Shown: positions 8,520 through 17,513 of the stretch, piece by piece
Position numbering within the stretch: the first letter of the stretch is position 1
Layout: each line of letters opens with the position of its first letter
NCBI RefSeq assembly: GCF_001458295.1
Contig: NZ_CYUD01000010.1
Location: forward strand, 124,001 to 188,000
Length of the DNA: 64,000 bases
From: Ruegeria denitrificans
GTDB taxonomy: Bacteria > Pseudomonadota > Alphaproteobacteria > Rhodobacterales > Rhodobacteraceae
Reading direction: 5' to 3'
Notes under the pieces: generated by a model
What the model saw: the letters and a program-made list of their open reading frames with translations, nothing else
Told to the model about the DNA's origin: nothing
Databases searched by the model: none
Translations under genes and position numbers: made by a program

Positions 8520-9482
8520 ATGAGCTTTCGCCTTCAACCTGCCGCCCCCGCCCGCCCCAACCGGTGTCAGCTTTTCGGGCCGGGATCGAACACCAAGCTG
8601 TTTCCGAAAATGGCCGCGTCTGCGGCGGATGTGATCAACCTTGATCTTGAGGACTCGGTGGCACCGTCGGACAAAGACATTGCCCGCGCCAACGTGATCG
8701 AGGCGCTGAACACCGTCGATTGGGGCAACAAGCACATGTCCGTGCGCATCAACGGTCTGGACACCCCCTATTGGTATCGCGACGTTGTGGATCTGCTGGA
8801 ACAGGCCGGCGACCGGCTGGATCAGATCATGATTCCCAAGGTCGGTTGTGCAGCCGACGTCTATGCCGTTGACGCACTCGTCACTGCGATCGAGCGCGCC
8901 AAAGGCCGCAGCAAGCCGATTTCCTTCGAGGTGATCATCGAATCCGCCGCTGGCATTGCCCATGTCGAAGAAATCGCGGCTTCCTCGCCACGGATGCAGG
9001 CGATGAGCTTGGGTGCTGCAGATTTCGCAGCCTCAATGGGGATGCAAACAACCGGCATCGGCGGCACGCAGGAAAACTATTACATGCTGCGCGACGGCGA
9101 AAAGCACTGGTCCGATCCGTGGCACTGGGCACAAGCTGCAATTGTTGCCGCTTGCCGCACCCACGGCGTGCTGCCGGTGGACGGGCCATTTGGCGATTTC
9201 TCGGATGATGAGGGTTATATTGCGCAGGCCAAACGCTCGGCCACTCTGGGGATGGTCGGCAAATGGGCGATCCACCCCAAACAAATCGCGCTGGCCAATC
9301 AGGTCTTCACTCCGTCGGACGAGGCCGTATCCGAGGCGCGCGAAATTCTGGCGGCAATGGAACAGGCCAAGGCGAATGGCGAAGGCGCGACAGTCTACAA
9401 AGGGCGTCTGGTCGATATCGCATCAATTAAACAGGCCGAGGTGATTGTGGCGCAGGCGGAACTGATCGCCGCCAACGGCTGA
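8520..9482 (+). CDS. mcl1: L-malyl-CoA/beta-methylmalyl-CoA lyase
   Basis: 320 residues of the HpcH/HpaI (CitE-like) aldolase superfamily, the size of Rhodobacter Mcl1. The enzyme cleaves (3S)-malyl-CoA or beta-methylmalyl-CoA to glyoxylate plus acetyl-CoA or propionyl-CoA in the ethylmalonyl-CoA pathway. Key features are RPNRCQLFGPGSNTKLFPKM, the acidic pair LDLEDSV, the metal ligands in FEVIIESAAGIAHVEEI and MSLGAADFAASMG, and the C-terminal GKWAIHPKQIA. The start at 8520 (MSFRLQPAAPARPNR) matches the family N-terminus and is preceded by GAGG. It stands alone and is closed by a terminator. Confidence 0.95.
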   Translation: MSFRLQPAAPARPNRCQLFGPGSNTKLFPKMAASAADVINLDLEDSVAPSDKDIARANVIEALNTVDWGNKHMSVRINGLDTPYWYRDVVDLLEQAGDRLDQIMIPKVGCAADVYAVDALVTAIERAKGRSKPISFEVIIESAAGIAHVEEIAASSPRMQAMSLGAADFAASMGMQTTGIGGTQENYYMLRDGEKHWSDPWHWAQAAIVAACRTHGVLPVDGPFGDFSDDEGYIAQAKRSATLGMVGKWAIHPKQIALANQVFTPSDEAVSEAREILAAMEQAKANGEGATVYKGRLVDIASIKQAEVIVAQAELIAANG

Positions 9483-9491
9483 TGGCCAAAA

Positions 9492-9516
9492 AAGGCGCCC
9501 AGCGGAGCGCCTTCTT
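9492..9516. terminator. Intrinsic terminator between mcl1 and the PA14-like gene
   Basis: Stem AAGGCGC / GCGCCTT with an 8-nt loop directly follows the mcl1 stop. The 3' side reads CTTCTTAATT, and an A-tract precedes the stem, so it may work in both directions. Confidence 0.7.
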
Positions 9517-9518
9517 AA

Positions 9519-10097
9519 TTACCGCCCAAAGATGTCGTTGGGCACCCAGGTGAGCTTTTCACCTTGTTTGCCCGACTTCATCATCAGGCAAGAGGATCCT
9601 AGTTTTTGGAAATAGACAATCTTCAATGGATACCAGCCCGCCTTGGGCACTTCAACTTCGATACGTTGATTGGCTTCACAGCCTTGAATGCCGGTTACTC
9701 GGCCAATCTGTTGGCCGCCAACCGAGGCCTCAATCCCGTCATTTGACCACGTTTCCAACTCGTAAATCCCTGGCGAGTCAAACCGCATATACCCCGTAAC
9801 TTCGGCGGCAACGTTATAAGCGCCGTCGAACGTCATAACATCCTCGCCTTTGCTGGTGTCTCTGTAGTCCAACCCCCGTAACGGTTTTCCGGGCTGTGCT
9901 TGAGACAGCAGGCTCTTTGCCTGGCTTAGATCTCGGATCTTCTTGTGTTGATTGCCTGTACCAAAGTATTTCACATTTAACCCGGCCTGCGGGCTGGGTT
10001 GTGGGTTTGCGGGTTGCAGCTTAAGCGGCGCTGACATTACCGCTCCGGCAATCAATGCCATGGCTGCGGCAAGCGCACCGGCTTTGATAAGTTTCAT
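9519..10097 (-). CDS. Secreted PA14-like domain protein
   Basis: 192 residues from the ATG at 10097. A Sec signal peptide (MKLIKAGALAAAMALIAGAVMSA) is followed by a proline-rich linker. A beta-rich domain comes next, with GLNVKYFGTG, a central MRFDSPGIYELETWSNDGIEA and a C-terminal GWYPLKIVYFQKLGSSCLMM. This pattern (a 'GxY.F...SDDGx..W' sandwich) resembles PA14 carbohydrate-binding or adhesion domains. Two cysteines could form a disulphide in the periplasm or outside. Its function is unknown; surface or glycan binding is inferred from the fold only. It is monocistronic and converges with mcl1. Confidence 0.75.
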   Translation of the reverse strand: MKLIKAGALAAAMALIAGAVMSAPLKLQPANPQPSPQAGLNVKYFGTGNQHKKIRDLSQAKSLLSQAQPGKPLRGLDYRDTSKGEDVMTFDGAYNVAAEVTGYMRFDSPGIYELETWSNDGIEASVGGQQIGRVTGIQGCEANQRIEVEVPKAGWYPLKIVYFQKLGSSCLMMKSGKQGEKLTWVPNDIFGR

Positions 10098-10213
10098 GAT
10101 CGTCTCCCTGTGACGGCATAAGAGGGGTTTGTCCCCATTTTGGTTTTCCCATTGCTGTGACACTAGGATGTGAGGAATTTCCCTGCAAGACGGTTACAAT
10201 TCACATTTCCCTG

Positions 10214-10666
10214 TCAGGCGCGCAAATCCTTGGGTGAATCCATCACCACGTAGGAGGTGATCGACGTCACATGCGGCAGGGTTCCCAGCACCTCTGTGTG
10301 AAAGGTTTTGTACGCGGCAAGATCAGCGCATTCCACACGCAGCAAGTATTCGATGGTGCCTGTGATATTGTGGCATTCGATCACTTCGGGCGCATGTTGC
10401 ACTGCCCGTTCAAAACCTTCCTGCGCGGCTTTGGTATGCTCTCCCAATCCAACGCCGATGTAGCCCACGAACCCTACGCCCAGTTCTTTCGGGCTCAATA
10501 CCGCGCGGTAGCCGGTGATCACGCCTGCACGTTCAAGCTCTTGCACGCGACGCAAGCAGGCCGACGGCGACAGGCCAACGCGGTCCGCCAGTTCCAGGTT
10601 GCTGATACGGCCGTCACGTGTCAGCGCACGCAATATTTGCTGGTTTATGTGATCAATCTTCGCCAT
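10214..10666 (-). CDS. Lrp/AsnC family transcriptional regulator, likely controller of the adjacent LysE exporter
   Basis: 150 residues. The N-terminal winged helix (MAKIDHINQQILRALTRDG, SACLRRVQELERAGVITGY) is followed by an AsnC ligand domain with ECHNITGTIEYLLRVE and TSYVVMDS. The start at 10666 is the family-typical one; the longer frame crosses the divergent promoter. It diverges from a LysE-type exporter with 73 bp between starts. This is a common arrangement in which the Lrp protein senses an amino acid and activates its exporter. The cognate amino acid is not predictable from sequence. Confidence 0.9.
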   Translation of the reverse strand: MAKIDHINQQILRALTRDGRISNLELADRVGLSPSACLRRVQELERAGVITGYRAVLSPKELGVGFVGYIGVGLGEHTKAAQEGFERAVQHAPEVIECHNITGTIEYLLRVECADLAAYKTFHTEVLGTLPHVTSITSYVVMDSPKDLRA

Positions 10667-10739
10667 TAATTGTGAAATTACCTCAAAAACGCACAAAACC
10701 GCAATTTCATTTGCTGTTTCATCAGTGATTATCCGCGCC

Positions 10740-11336
10740 ATGACCTATGACATCTTATTGGCCCTGATCGCTTTCGCTTTCGTCTCGTCCATCACGCCTG
10801 GGCCGAATAACCTGATGCTGATGGCCTCGGGGGCCAATTTCGGGTTTCGAAGGACCATCCCGCATATGCTGGGTATCGGGCTAGGGTTTACTGTCATGGT
10901 CCTACTGGTTGGTGCCGGGCTGGTGCAGGTGTTTGACAGCTACCCGATCAGCTACACGGTGCTGAAACTCGCCTCGGTCATTTACCTGCTGTATCTGGCG
11001 TGGAAGATCGCGCATGCGGCCCCGATAAAAGGCAAGGATGCTGAGGGGGATCCCATGACCTTCCTGCAGGCCGCAGCCTTTCAATGGGTCAATCCCAAGG
11101 CCTGGGCGATGGCTCTGACGGCCACCACGGCCTACACGCCGGACCACACGTTGCAGGCCATTGTCATCGTAGCGCTGATTTTCGGAGTGGTGAACCTGCC
11201 ATCGGTCAGCACCTGGACCATATTGGGCCAGCAAATGGCGCGAATCCTGACGAACCCGCGCCGTTTGATGGTCTTCAACTGGACCATGGCGGTGCTGTTG
11301 GTGGCCTCGCTCTATCCAGTCTTGTGGCCGAGCTAA
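10740..11336 (+). CDS. LysE family amino-acid exporter
   Basis: 198 residues with six predicted membrane helices. The family signature SITPGPNNLMLMASGANFG lies near residue 20, and AFQWVNPKAWAMAL lies near the middle. These inner-membrane proteins export amino acids such as lysine, threonine, homoserine or cysteine derivatives. The start at 10740 (MTYDILLALIAFAF) is chosen over an in-frame codon 15 nt upstream on homology. It is divergent from an Lrp regulator, which supports substrate-induced export. Confidence 0.92.
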   Translation: MTYDILLALIAFAFVSSITPGPNNLMLMASGANFGFRRTIPHMLGIGLGFTVMVLLVGAGLVQVFDSYPISYTVLKLASVIYLLYLAWKIAHAAPIKGKDAEGDPMTFLQAAAFQWVNPKAWAMALTATTAYTPDHTLQAIVIVALIFGVVNLPSVSTWTILGQQMARILTNPRRLMVFNWTMAVLLVASLYPVLWPS

Positions 11337-11529
11337 CCACTTTCCGCGCTAGGCAGACTTCGTCCGCAATGGCATTGGCGACATCTGCCTCCCGCAGCTT
11401 TCAAGGCTGGCTGACATTGCCATCCCCTTCGTAACCGAGGCCGCAATTGCCGCATCCACAATTCTTGTCGAGTTGCATCCCGCGCAACCACGCGTCATAT
11501 AGCAGGGAACTTCCGCGTTGAGAGGCGTC

Positions 11530-12492
11530 ATGACCCAGTATCTGGATTTCGAAAAACCGCTGGCCGAAATTGAAGGCAAGGCAGAAGAACTGCGCGCGCT
11601 GGCCCGTGCCAATGAAGAGATGGACGTGGCCGAAGAAGCCGCTGCGCTGGACGCCAAGGCCGCCAAACTTTTGGAAGAGCTGTATGGCGATCTGACCCCG
11701 TGGCGAAAATGTCAGGTTGCACGTCATCCGGACCGCCCTCATTGCCAAGACTACGTCAAAGAGCTGTTCACTGAATTTACCCCATTGGCTGGCGACCGGA
11801 ACTTTGCCGACGATCTGGCCGTTATCGGTGGTTTGGCCCGGTTCAATGATCAGCCGGTGATGGTGATCGGTCATGAAAAGGGTTCGGACACCAAATCGCG
11901 GATCGAAAGGAATTTCGGCATGGCCCGCCCCGAAGGGTATCGCAAGGCCGTGCGCCTGATGGAAATGGCCGGCCGCTTTGGCCTGCCCGTGATCACTCTG
12001 ATCGACACGGCGGGTGCCTACCCAGGCAAAGGGGCCGAGGAACGCGGCCAGTCTGAGGCAATCGCGCGCTCGACCGAGATGTGCCTGAAGATCGGCGTGC
12101 CGTTGGTGTCGGTGATCATCGGCGAAGGTGGGTCCGGCGGGGCTGTGGCCTTTGCCACGGCGAACCGTGTCGCGATGCTGGAACATTCGGTCTATTCGGT
12201 GATCTCGCCCGAGGGATGCGCCTCGATCCTGTGGAAAGATGCCGAAAAGATGCGCGAGGCCGCCGAAGCGCTGCGCCTTACCGCACAAGACCTGCACAAG
12301 CTGGGCGTCTGTGACCTTATCATCCAGGAACCCAAAGGCGGTGCCCATCGCGATCGCCCCGCCACTGTCGAATCCGTTCGGGACGCCATTACCCTGATGC
12401 TGAAAGAGCTGGACGGCAAAGATGCGGCGGCCCTGATTCAGGACCGCCGTCAGAAATTCCTGGATATCGGCTCGAAAGGGCTGGCGGCGTAA
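11530..12492 (+). CDS. accA: Acetyl-CoA carboxylase carboxyltransferase subunit alpha
   Basis: 320 residues, full length. AccA and AccD form the carboxyltransferase that moves the carboxyl group from carboxybiotin to acetyl-CoA, giving malonyl-CoA for fatty-acid synthesis. Visible are the N-terminal [19 protein letters not shown] helix, [38 protein letters not shown] and the oxyanion-hole region [13 protein letters not shown]. The C-terminal [19 protein letters not shown] is typical. The ATG at 11530 has GAGAGG upstream. It stops 4 bp before the stop of the convergent transglycosylase gene. Confidence 0.98.
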   Translation: MTQYLDFEKPLAEIEGKAEELRALARANEEMDVAEEAAALDAKAAKLLEELYGDLTPWRKCQVARHPDRPHCQDYVKELFTEFTPLAGDRNFADDLAVIGGLARFNDQPVMVIGHEKGSDTKSRIERNFGMARPEGYRKAVRLMEMAGRFGLPVITLIDTAGAYPGKGAEERGQSEAIARSTEMCLKIGVPLVSVIIGEGGSGGAVAFATANRVAMLEHSVYSVISPEGCASILWKDAEKMREAAEALRLTAQDLHKLGVCDLIIQEPKGGAHRDRPATVESVRDAITLMLKELDGKDAAALIQDRRQKFLDIGSKGLAA

Positions 12493-12496
12493 CCCG

Positions 12497-13624
12497 TCAG
12501 CCCCCCAGGCTGCGCAGCAACGCGACCGAGGGTTCTCCGGTGACCGGCATGCCGCTGGCGCGCTGATAGGCGCTGATGGCGGATTTGGTGTTGTTGCCGA
12601 TCAAACCATCTGCGCCTTGAGTATCATAGCCAGCCGATGTCAGACGAGTCTGGAGTTCCTTGCGGTCTTCCAGCGTAAGACCCGTCGCATCCGGCCCGAA
12701 CGAGGCCTGAAATGGCGCACCGCCCGCGATCCGGTCAGACAAATGCCCGACGCCAATCGCATAGCTGTCCGAGTTATTATAGCGTTTGATGACCTGAAAA
12801 TTGCGGAACACCGCGATGCGGGGTCCCGGCTTCTGCGGCTGCAGAACCGCAAGGGGCGTGCCGGATACAGTGCCGGCCTCACCGCCCCAAGGCTGCCCCC
12901 GCACCCAGCCCGCGCGTGCCAGATAGGCCGCGGTCGAGGCCAGAGAATCCGTAGGGTTCTCGGACCAGATATCCCGCCGCCCGTCGCCGGTGAAATCCAC
13001 CGCATAGGCCAGATAGGATGTGGGAATGAACTGCGTGTGCCCCATTGCCCCGGCCCAACTGCCGGTCATGTTGGCGGGGCTTGTGTCGCCTTCCTGAATG
13101 ATCCGCAAGGCTGCGATCAGTTGCTTTTCAAAGAACGCGCCGCGCCGCCCGTCATAGGCCAGCGTTGACACGGCAGACACCACCGGCACATCCCCGCGCC
13201 GCGCGCCATAGCGGCTTTCCAAGCCCCAGACGGCTACGATCACTTCTTTGTCGACCCCATACTTGGCTTCGATCTGCGACAGGGTGCCTGCATGGCGCAC
13301 CAACATCTGCTTGCCGGTTGCGATCCGCTCATCCGAAGCCGCAATAGCCAGATAATCCTCGAGTGAGCGTTTGAATTCGACCTGATTGCGGTCCCTCTCA
13401 ATCACCTCGGGCAGATAGCCTGCGCCCTGAAAGGCCAGGTTGAGAGTTGTCTGCGAAATCCCCTGTGACGCGGCGCGGCCCTTGAAGCCGGCGACCCAGG
13501 CATCCCACCCGGCGTTGGGCACAGGCCGCATCCTCGTTGCCGGGGCGCTGGTGGGGGCACCCGTGGAACAGGCCGTCAACAGGGCCGACCCGAGCCCCAA
13601 AGAAAATATCCGTCGATTGATCAT
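12497..13624 (-). CDS. Lytic murein transglycosylase lipoprotein (MltB/SLT_2 type) with peptidoglycan-binding domain
   Basis: 375 residues. A signal peptide with lipobox LLTAC (acceptor Cys19) suggests membrane anchoring. Residues about 37-300 form the MltB-like SLT_2 domain, with the catalytic glutamate at about E136 in VWGLESRYGARRG. AMGHTQFIPTSYLAYAVDFTGDGRRDIW is also characteristic of the family. The C-terminal 60 residues (LTLEDRKELQTRLTSAGY to GEPSVALL) are a PG_binding_1 module. The enzyme cleaves glycan strands to 1,6-anhydromuramoyl ends in the periplasm. It is intact and convergent with accA. Confidence 0.94.
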   Translation of the reverse strand: MINRRIFSLGLGSALLTACSTGAPTSAPATRMRPVPNAGWDAWVAGFKGRAASQGISQTTLNLAFQGAGYLPEVIERDRNQVEFKRSLEDYLAIAASDERIATGKQMLVRHAGTLSQIEAKYGVDKEVIVAVWGLESRYGARRGDVPVVSAVSTLAYDGRRGAFFEKQLIAALRIIQEGDTSPANMTGSWAGAMGHTQFIPTSYLAYAVDFTGDGRRDIWSENPTDSLASTAAYLARAGWVRGQPWGGEAGTVSGTPLAVLQPQKPGPRIAVFRNFQVIKRYNNSDSYAIGVGHLSDRIAGGAPFQASFGPDATGLTLEDRKELQTRLTSAGYDTQGADGLIGNNTKSAISAYQRASGMPVTGEPSVALLRSLGG

Positions 13625-13735
13625 GGCTGAAATCTGCTCTTGTTGTGATTTGGTTCAGATTAGCCCAGAGCCAATCTCCAAACCAGAACGACAACGCCAA
13701 TCAGATGCAAATTCCCGACTTCGGCAACAAGCCGC

Positions 13736-14383
13736 TCAGCTCACCAGCAACCGCAGACCCTGCGTCACGTCCGAGCGGACGGCCAAGCGCAGTCCGGGCT
13801 CATCCCCGGCCTGCAACGCAGCGATGATCAGCTTATGGTTATGAGGGGGGTCAGTCCGCCGTAACCGACCGTATAGCGCGCGCATGGTAGGTCCAAGCTG
13901 CAGCCACACAGTTTCCGCAATCGCCAGCATCGCCGGAGCCTGCGCGCGCAGATACAGCGTGCGGTGAAATTCAAGGTTCGAGCGGATGTAGCCGACGGCA
14001 TCGCGCTTAGTGACCATCTCGGCCACGGTCATGTTGATGGTTTGCAGCCGGTCGATCAGCGCCATATGCGCCCGCGGCAGGGCGCGGCTGGCCAGCTCGA
14101 CTTCAAGCAGCGCGCGCAAGGCGGCCAGTTCCTCGATCCGATCATTGGTTAGCTCGGGCGTCGAAACCCGCCCCGAGGTGGACAGAAACAGCGCCCCTTC
14201 GGCGGCCAACCGACGCACGGCCTCGCGTGCGGGGGTCATTGAGACACCGAATTCCTTTCCAACCCCGCGCAGGGTCAGCGCCTGCCCCGGCGCCATTTCA
14301 CCGTGCATGATACGCGCGCGCAGTACGCGATAGACCCTGTCATGTGTGGCGGTGTGGGATTCTGTGGGGCGTGCGGTCAACAT
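13736..14383 (-). CDS. GntR family regulator (FadR/FCD subfamily)
   Basis: 215 residues. The N-terminal winged helix (residues about 13-75, VYRVLRARIMHGEMAPGQALTL, then MTPAREAVRRLAAEGAL) is followed by an all-helical FCD effector domain. That domain keeps the histidine and acidic metal-binding pattern (EFHRTLYL and PPHNHKLIIAALQAGD). Such proteins repress catabolic genes and are released by carboxylic acids. The target is unknown; the metallopeptidase gene upstream on the same strand (30 bp gap) is not an obvious catabolic target. Confidence 0.9.
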   Translation of the reverse strand: MLTARPTESHTATHDRVYRVLRARIMHGEMAPGQALTLRGVGKEFGVSMTPAREAVRRLAAEGALFLSTSGRVSTPELTNDRIEELAALRALLEVELASRALPRAHMALIDRLQTINMTVAEMVTKRDAVGYIRSNLEFHRTLYLRAQAPAMLAIAETVWLQLGPTMRALYGRLRRTDPPHNHKLIIAALQAGDEPGLRLAVRSDVTQGLRLLVS

Positions 14384-14413
14384 ACCCCCATGTGATCACA
14401 AATAGACCCGGGG

Positions 14414-15109
14414 TCAACTCGCACCGGTATCAAATCTGTATTGATGCAATTGCGCCCCGTTGTCGCGCAGCCAACGCCGCTGATCGCGATAGTCGCCAAA
14501 AATCCGCTCGACCTGCGCCCAAAAGGCGGCAGAGTGGTTCATCTCAACCAGATGCGCCACCTCATGCGCTGCGACATAGTGCAGGATCTCGGACGGCGCC
14601 AGGATCAACCGCCACGAGAACATCAGCCCGCCAGCGGAACTGCACGACCCCCAGCGCGACCGCGTATCGCGCATGGTCAGGCTAGAGTATGACCGCCCGA
14701 GCATCTCAGCATATTCATCGCAGGCCCCTGTCAGCCGATCACGCGCCAATTCTTTGAGAAATCGTGCCAGACGGCGCGCCTCGGCCCCTTCGGGCACTGC
14801 GACCTCATCACCTCGCAACAGCACGCGTCGCCCGCTGGCAGGCACGATTCGCCGCTCGATGCCTTCAATCGGGATGGACTGGCCGAACTGAACCACTGCC
14901 GGATCAGGACGATCCAGCAGATGCTGACGTATCCACTCTTCCTTGGTGCGGGCAAAACTCAGCGCTTCGGCCTCGGGCACACCTTGCGGATAGGTCAGCG
15001 TAACCCGCCCATCCAACTGGGAAATCCGCAAGCTGATCCGCCGCGCCCGCGCCGATTTGCGCAACCTCAGCGGCACCGGTGGCGTCCCGGGCAGTGCGTG
15101 ATCTCCCAT
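14414..15109 (-). CDS. YgjP-like zinc metallopeptidase domain protein (former DUF45)
   Basis: 231 residues from the ATG at 15109. The zinc motif HEVAHLVEMNHSAAFW (HExxH with a third histidine) sits about 50 residues from the C-terminus, and is preceded by the conserved RDTRSRWGSCSSAGGLMFSWRL split here as RDTRSRWGSCS and GLMFSWRLI. This is the M48-related YgjP/WLM family, thought to be cytoplasmic proteases of unknown substrate. The N-terminal third is the beta-rich region typical of the family. An in-frame extension to 15154 is possible, but its content is poor. Confidence 0.88.
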   Translation of the reverse strand: MGDHALPGTPPVPLRLRKSARARRISLRISQLDGRVTLTYPQGVPEAEALSFARTKEEWIRQHLLDRPDPAVVQFGQSIPIEGIERRIVPASGRRVLLRGDEVAVPEGAEARRLARFLKELARDRLTGACDEYAEMLGRSYSSLTMRDTRSRWGSCSSAGGLMFSWRLILAPSEILHYVAAHEVAHLVEMNHSAAFWAQVERIFGDYRDQRRWLRDNGAQLHQYRFDTGAS

Positions 15110-15209
15110 ATGCCTGTTTCTCCTGCGCAAAGGCTTTGACAGTGCCCGCTGCATGTGGCACGTGACCTGAATCGTTGATACGACTCACCTGATATCAAGG
15201 GGAATTGAC

Positions 15210-15536
15210 ATGCCCAAGGAAGAATGGGGTGTAAAGCGCGTTTGCCCGACCACCGGTAAGCGCTTTTATGACCTGAACAAGAACCCGATTGTTAGCCCCT
15301 ATACCGGCGAGATCGTGGAGCTTGAAACCGGCAAAAGCCGGATGATCGCCGCGGATGCAGAAGATGCGGCGTCGGCCAAGGCGCGTGAAAACGCGTCGGA
15401 TGAAGAAATAGTTCTGGACGATGACGACAATGTCGATGTCGAGCTGGACGATGATCTGCTGGACGATGATGACGACGACAATGATAACGTCTCGCTGGAC
15501 GATATCACCGACATGTCGTCGGATGAAGAAAATTAA
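15210..15536 (+). CDS. FYDLN-acid/TIGR02300 family protein
   Basis: 108 residues. The conserved N-terminus KEEWGVKRVCPTTGKRFYDL contains the FYDLN-type motif that names the family (KRFYDLNKNPIVSPYTG). The C-terminal half is an extremely acidic, low-complexity tail of Asp/Glu runs, also typical. It is a small cytoplasmic alphaproteobacterial protein of unknown role. A zinc-ribbon-like Cys is present, but only one cysteine is seen. AAGGGGAA lies upstream of the ATG at 15210. It diverges from the metallopeptidase gene. Confidence 0.92.
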   Translation: MPKEEWGVKRVCPTTGKRFYDLNKNPIVSPYTGEIVELETGKSRMIAADAEDAASAKARENASDEEIVLDDDDNVDVELDDDLLDDDDDDNDNVSLDDITDMSSDEEN

Positions 15537-15677
15537 ACCGGTCAGAGGCGGCCTCGCGTCGCCTCATGCCCACCGTCAGACGCGGGTCGGAAACTTTTTG
15601 GCAATTTCTACTTTTGGTCTTGCACTCACCGCCGCCGTCTCATAAACGTCCGTCCACTGCTTCGGCAGTACCTTGAT

Positions 15678-15753
<76 letters not shown>

Positions 15754-15926
15754 AATCCTCGTTGAGTTCATTGCCGTTTAAGCCAGTCTCGGCGTCCCAA
15801 CCCCACACAGACCCCCACATATTACTGAATTCTTCTGACTTCAACTGCTGTCAATTGGGCTAATGAAACCAATTTGGCAGTCTCAAACCTTGCTGTCTCG
15901 TAGCCCTATTACCTTCAACCAGTTAA

Positions 15927-16109
15927 CTAGGCCAAAGTGCGTACAACATTGTGGAATGGAAATTGAGAATTGAGTGGGAGCATCCTAGGTGTATTGCATG
16001 TCTTGGATCGAAGAGGCTGAGCCATGAGCATGTGATACCAGATAGCCTTGGAGGCATCTTCACGTCTCGAATTCTTTACCGGGAATGTAACAGCCGATTT
16101 GGTTCCTAA
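15927..16109 (+). pseudogene. HNH endonuclease fragment
   Basis: An open frame without ATG encodes VEWKLRIEWEHPRCIACLGS, followed by a short linker and then HEHVIPDSLGG and CNSRFGS before a TAA at 16107. The CxxC, EHVIP and CN pattern is the zinc-finger HNH nuclease motif used by phage and mobile-element endonucleases. The stop comes directly after the motif and the N-terminus has no clear start (only GTG at 15951), so I read it as the surviving core of a longer gene. It sits 174 bp downstream of tRNA-Ala, a common integration site. Confidence 0.6.
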
Positions 16110-16241
16110 ATCGAAGGAGCGATAATTCTCGCTTCTGAACTCCGCAACCCACGGGTCAAAACCCAAGGCAGATGACAAGAACGCAAAGTCAGGCTATTAT
16201 GTCAATATTATTGACGTAAAAATGACGACAATCTCGGTTCA

Positions 16242-16777
16242 ATGACTCACGACGAGCCAAAGCCCAAACGCGGTCCAGACGGAAAGTTCCTGCCTGGGCA
16301 CAATCCTCCAAAATCACCCGGTCGACCACGAGGGTCTAAGGGCGATCAGGCGCGGGCATCCAAATTGGCAGGCGAACTTCTTGAAAGATGCTCGGACGCG
16401 CCACAGAAATTATTTCTGACGAACTGCAAGATGGTAATCTCGCAATTGCGCAATGGCTCATCGACCGGGTCCGACCGCCAGGACGATCCGACTATGTGCA
16501 ACTGAATCAAGACATCAGCTTAGATACCGTCGAAGACATTGTCGTTACTTCAGAGCGCATCGCTATGGCGGTATCTCAAGGTGAAATCAGCTTGCAGGAT
16601 TCCAATTGGTTGCAGGAAGCTCTGGGACGACACGTGCAGTTGAAAAGCATAGAGGAACTTTCTGAGCTTCGTGCTCAGGTGGAGAAGCTGCAGCGAAACC
16701 GCAGCGAACAACAGACATTGAACAACTCTCTAGTGCCGAAATGGGGCCGCTTACGTAAGACTGACCAGAAAGACTAA
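16242..16777 (+). pseudogene. DUF5681-type gene with frameshift
   Basis: The first frame (from ATG 16242) encodes a lysine/proline-rich N-terminus, KRGPDGKFLPGHNPPKSPGR, typical of DUF5681 proteins near phage or mobile-element genes. Sense content then moves to a second frame at about 16390-16410 (IISDELQDGNLAIAQWLIDR), which runs to the stop at 16775-16777 with a helical coiled C-terminal part (ELRAQVEKLQRN). The natural protein would join the two frames, so the gene is most simply read as a -1 frameshift mutant. It is not linked to any intact phage gene here. Confidence 0.6.
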
Positions 16778-16857
16778 CCGAAGTTGGATATGGTGTCAGA
16801 TGAGTGATCTGTCTCGCAAACTTGAATACCAAGCGAACTTATGGAACGGACAAATCC

Positions 16858-17004
16858 ATGTCTGACTTAGCGGCAGTTTCGGCTTCGCTGAAAGCCGCTC
16901 AAGAGGCTAAAGCAAGACAGACTGTCGCAATTCGGCACTCGGAGCAGATTGGAGCGCTCCCGCCTAAATTGATGTCCGCGCGGCGAGAACTCTATGAAGC
17001 ATAG
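16858..17004 (+). CDS. Small hypothetical ORF in the tRNA-Ala-adjacent scar
   Basis: 48 codons starting MSDLAAVSASLKAAQEAKAR; the product is helical and polar. It follows the DUF5681 remnant on the same strand and may be a short companion gene or the start of a truncated one. There is no strong ribosome site and no recognised family. Confidence 0.25.
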   Translation: MSDLAAVSASLKAAQEAKARQTVAIRHSEQIGALPPKLMSARRELYEA

Positions 17005-17513
17005 CCGATTGCTGTCCTCAGCCATGTCAAACCTTAAAGAACATAGCCCGTAACAATGGTGGCCAAAAGCGTTGCAGCCGGCGACCGCTAATTGTTCCAG
17101 TGGCTATTTAATGCGACAAAGCCGCCATCTTTGAAGAATGTTCGAACGCCCGTTCAGAGCCCATAGACGACTTAAAGGACCTTTTCAGCATTCCTCACTT
17201 TGGGCGGATTCCGGACATTCGCTGCATTTGAGATAAACGTCTGCAATCCGGGTAAGAGACGAGTATAGAAAACAAAACAGAGTAGGCTTCAGCCTGAAGC
17301 AAATTGGCTGCCCCTTAATTCGCGCGAAGACCACGTGGCTCGTGATCGCGTTGCAATTCACTCTCGAAACAACTCCGCAAATTCACCACAATCTCGATGT
17401 GCCCCTTTTGGGGTACTGCCAAAACAATGGGCATTGGGACTACCCTCGAAGTTGACGCTGCGATCCTGACGTAACTGATGGCAGCCGCCAAGCAACCATG
17501 CGGGGACCAGACC
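17005..17513. other. Non-coding stretch before the ABC transporter operon
   Basis: No convincing gene is seen on either strand. The AT-richer first part belongs to the scar region. TTTGGGCGGATTCCGGACAT at 17200-17219 resembles words found in other degraded intergenic stretches of this window (about 28.05 kb and 32.86 kb). The potA-type gene's ribosome site GGGGA is at the right end. Confidence 0.5.

Noticed and set aside
11401-12348. 315-codon minus-strand frame opposite accA
   Set aside because: Antisense shadow of accA with His/Gly-rich nonsense sequence.
15754-17513. Complete prophage or active island behind tRNA-Ala
   Set aside because: No integrase, structural genes or direct repeat of the tRNA end found within the window; only remnants.
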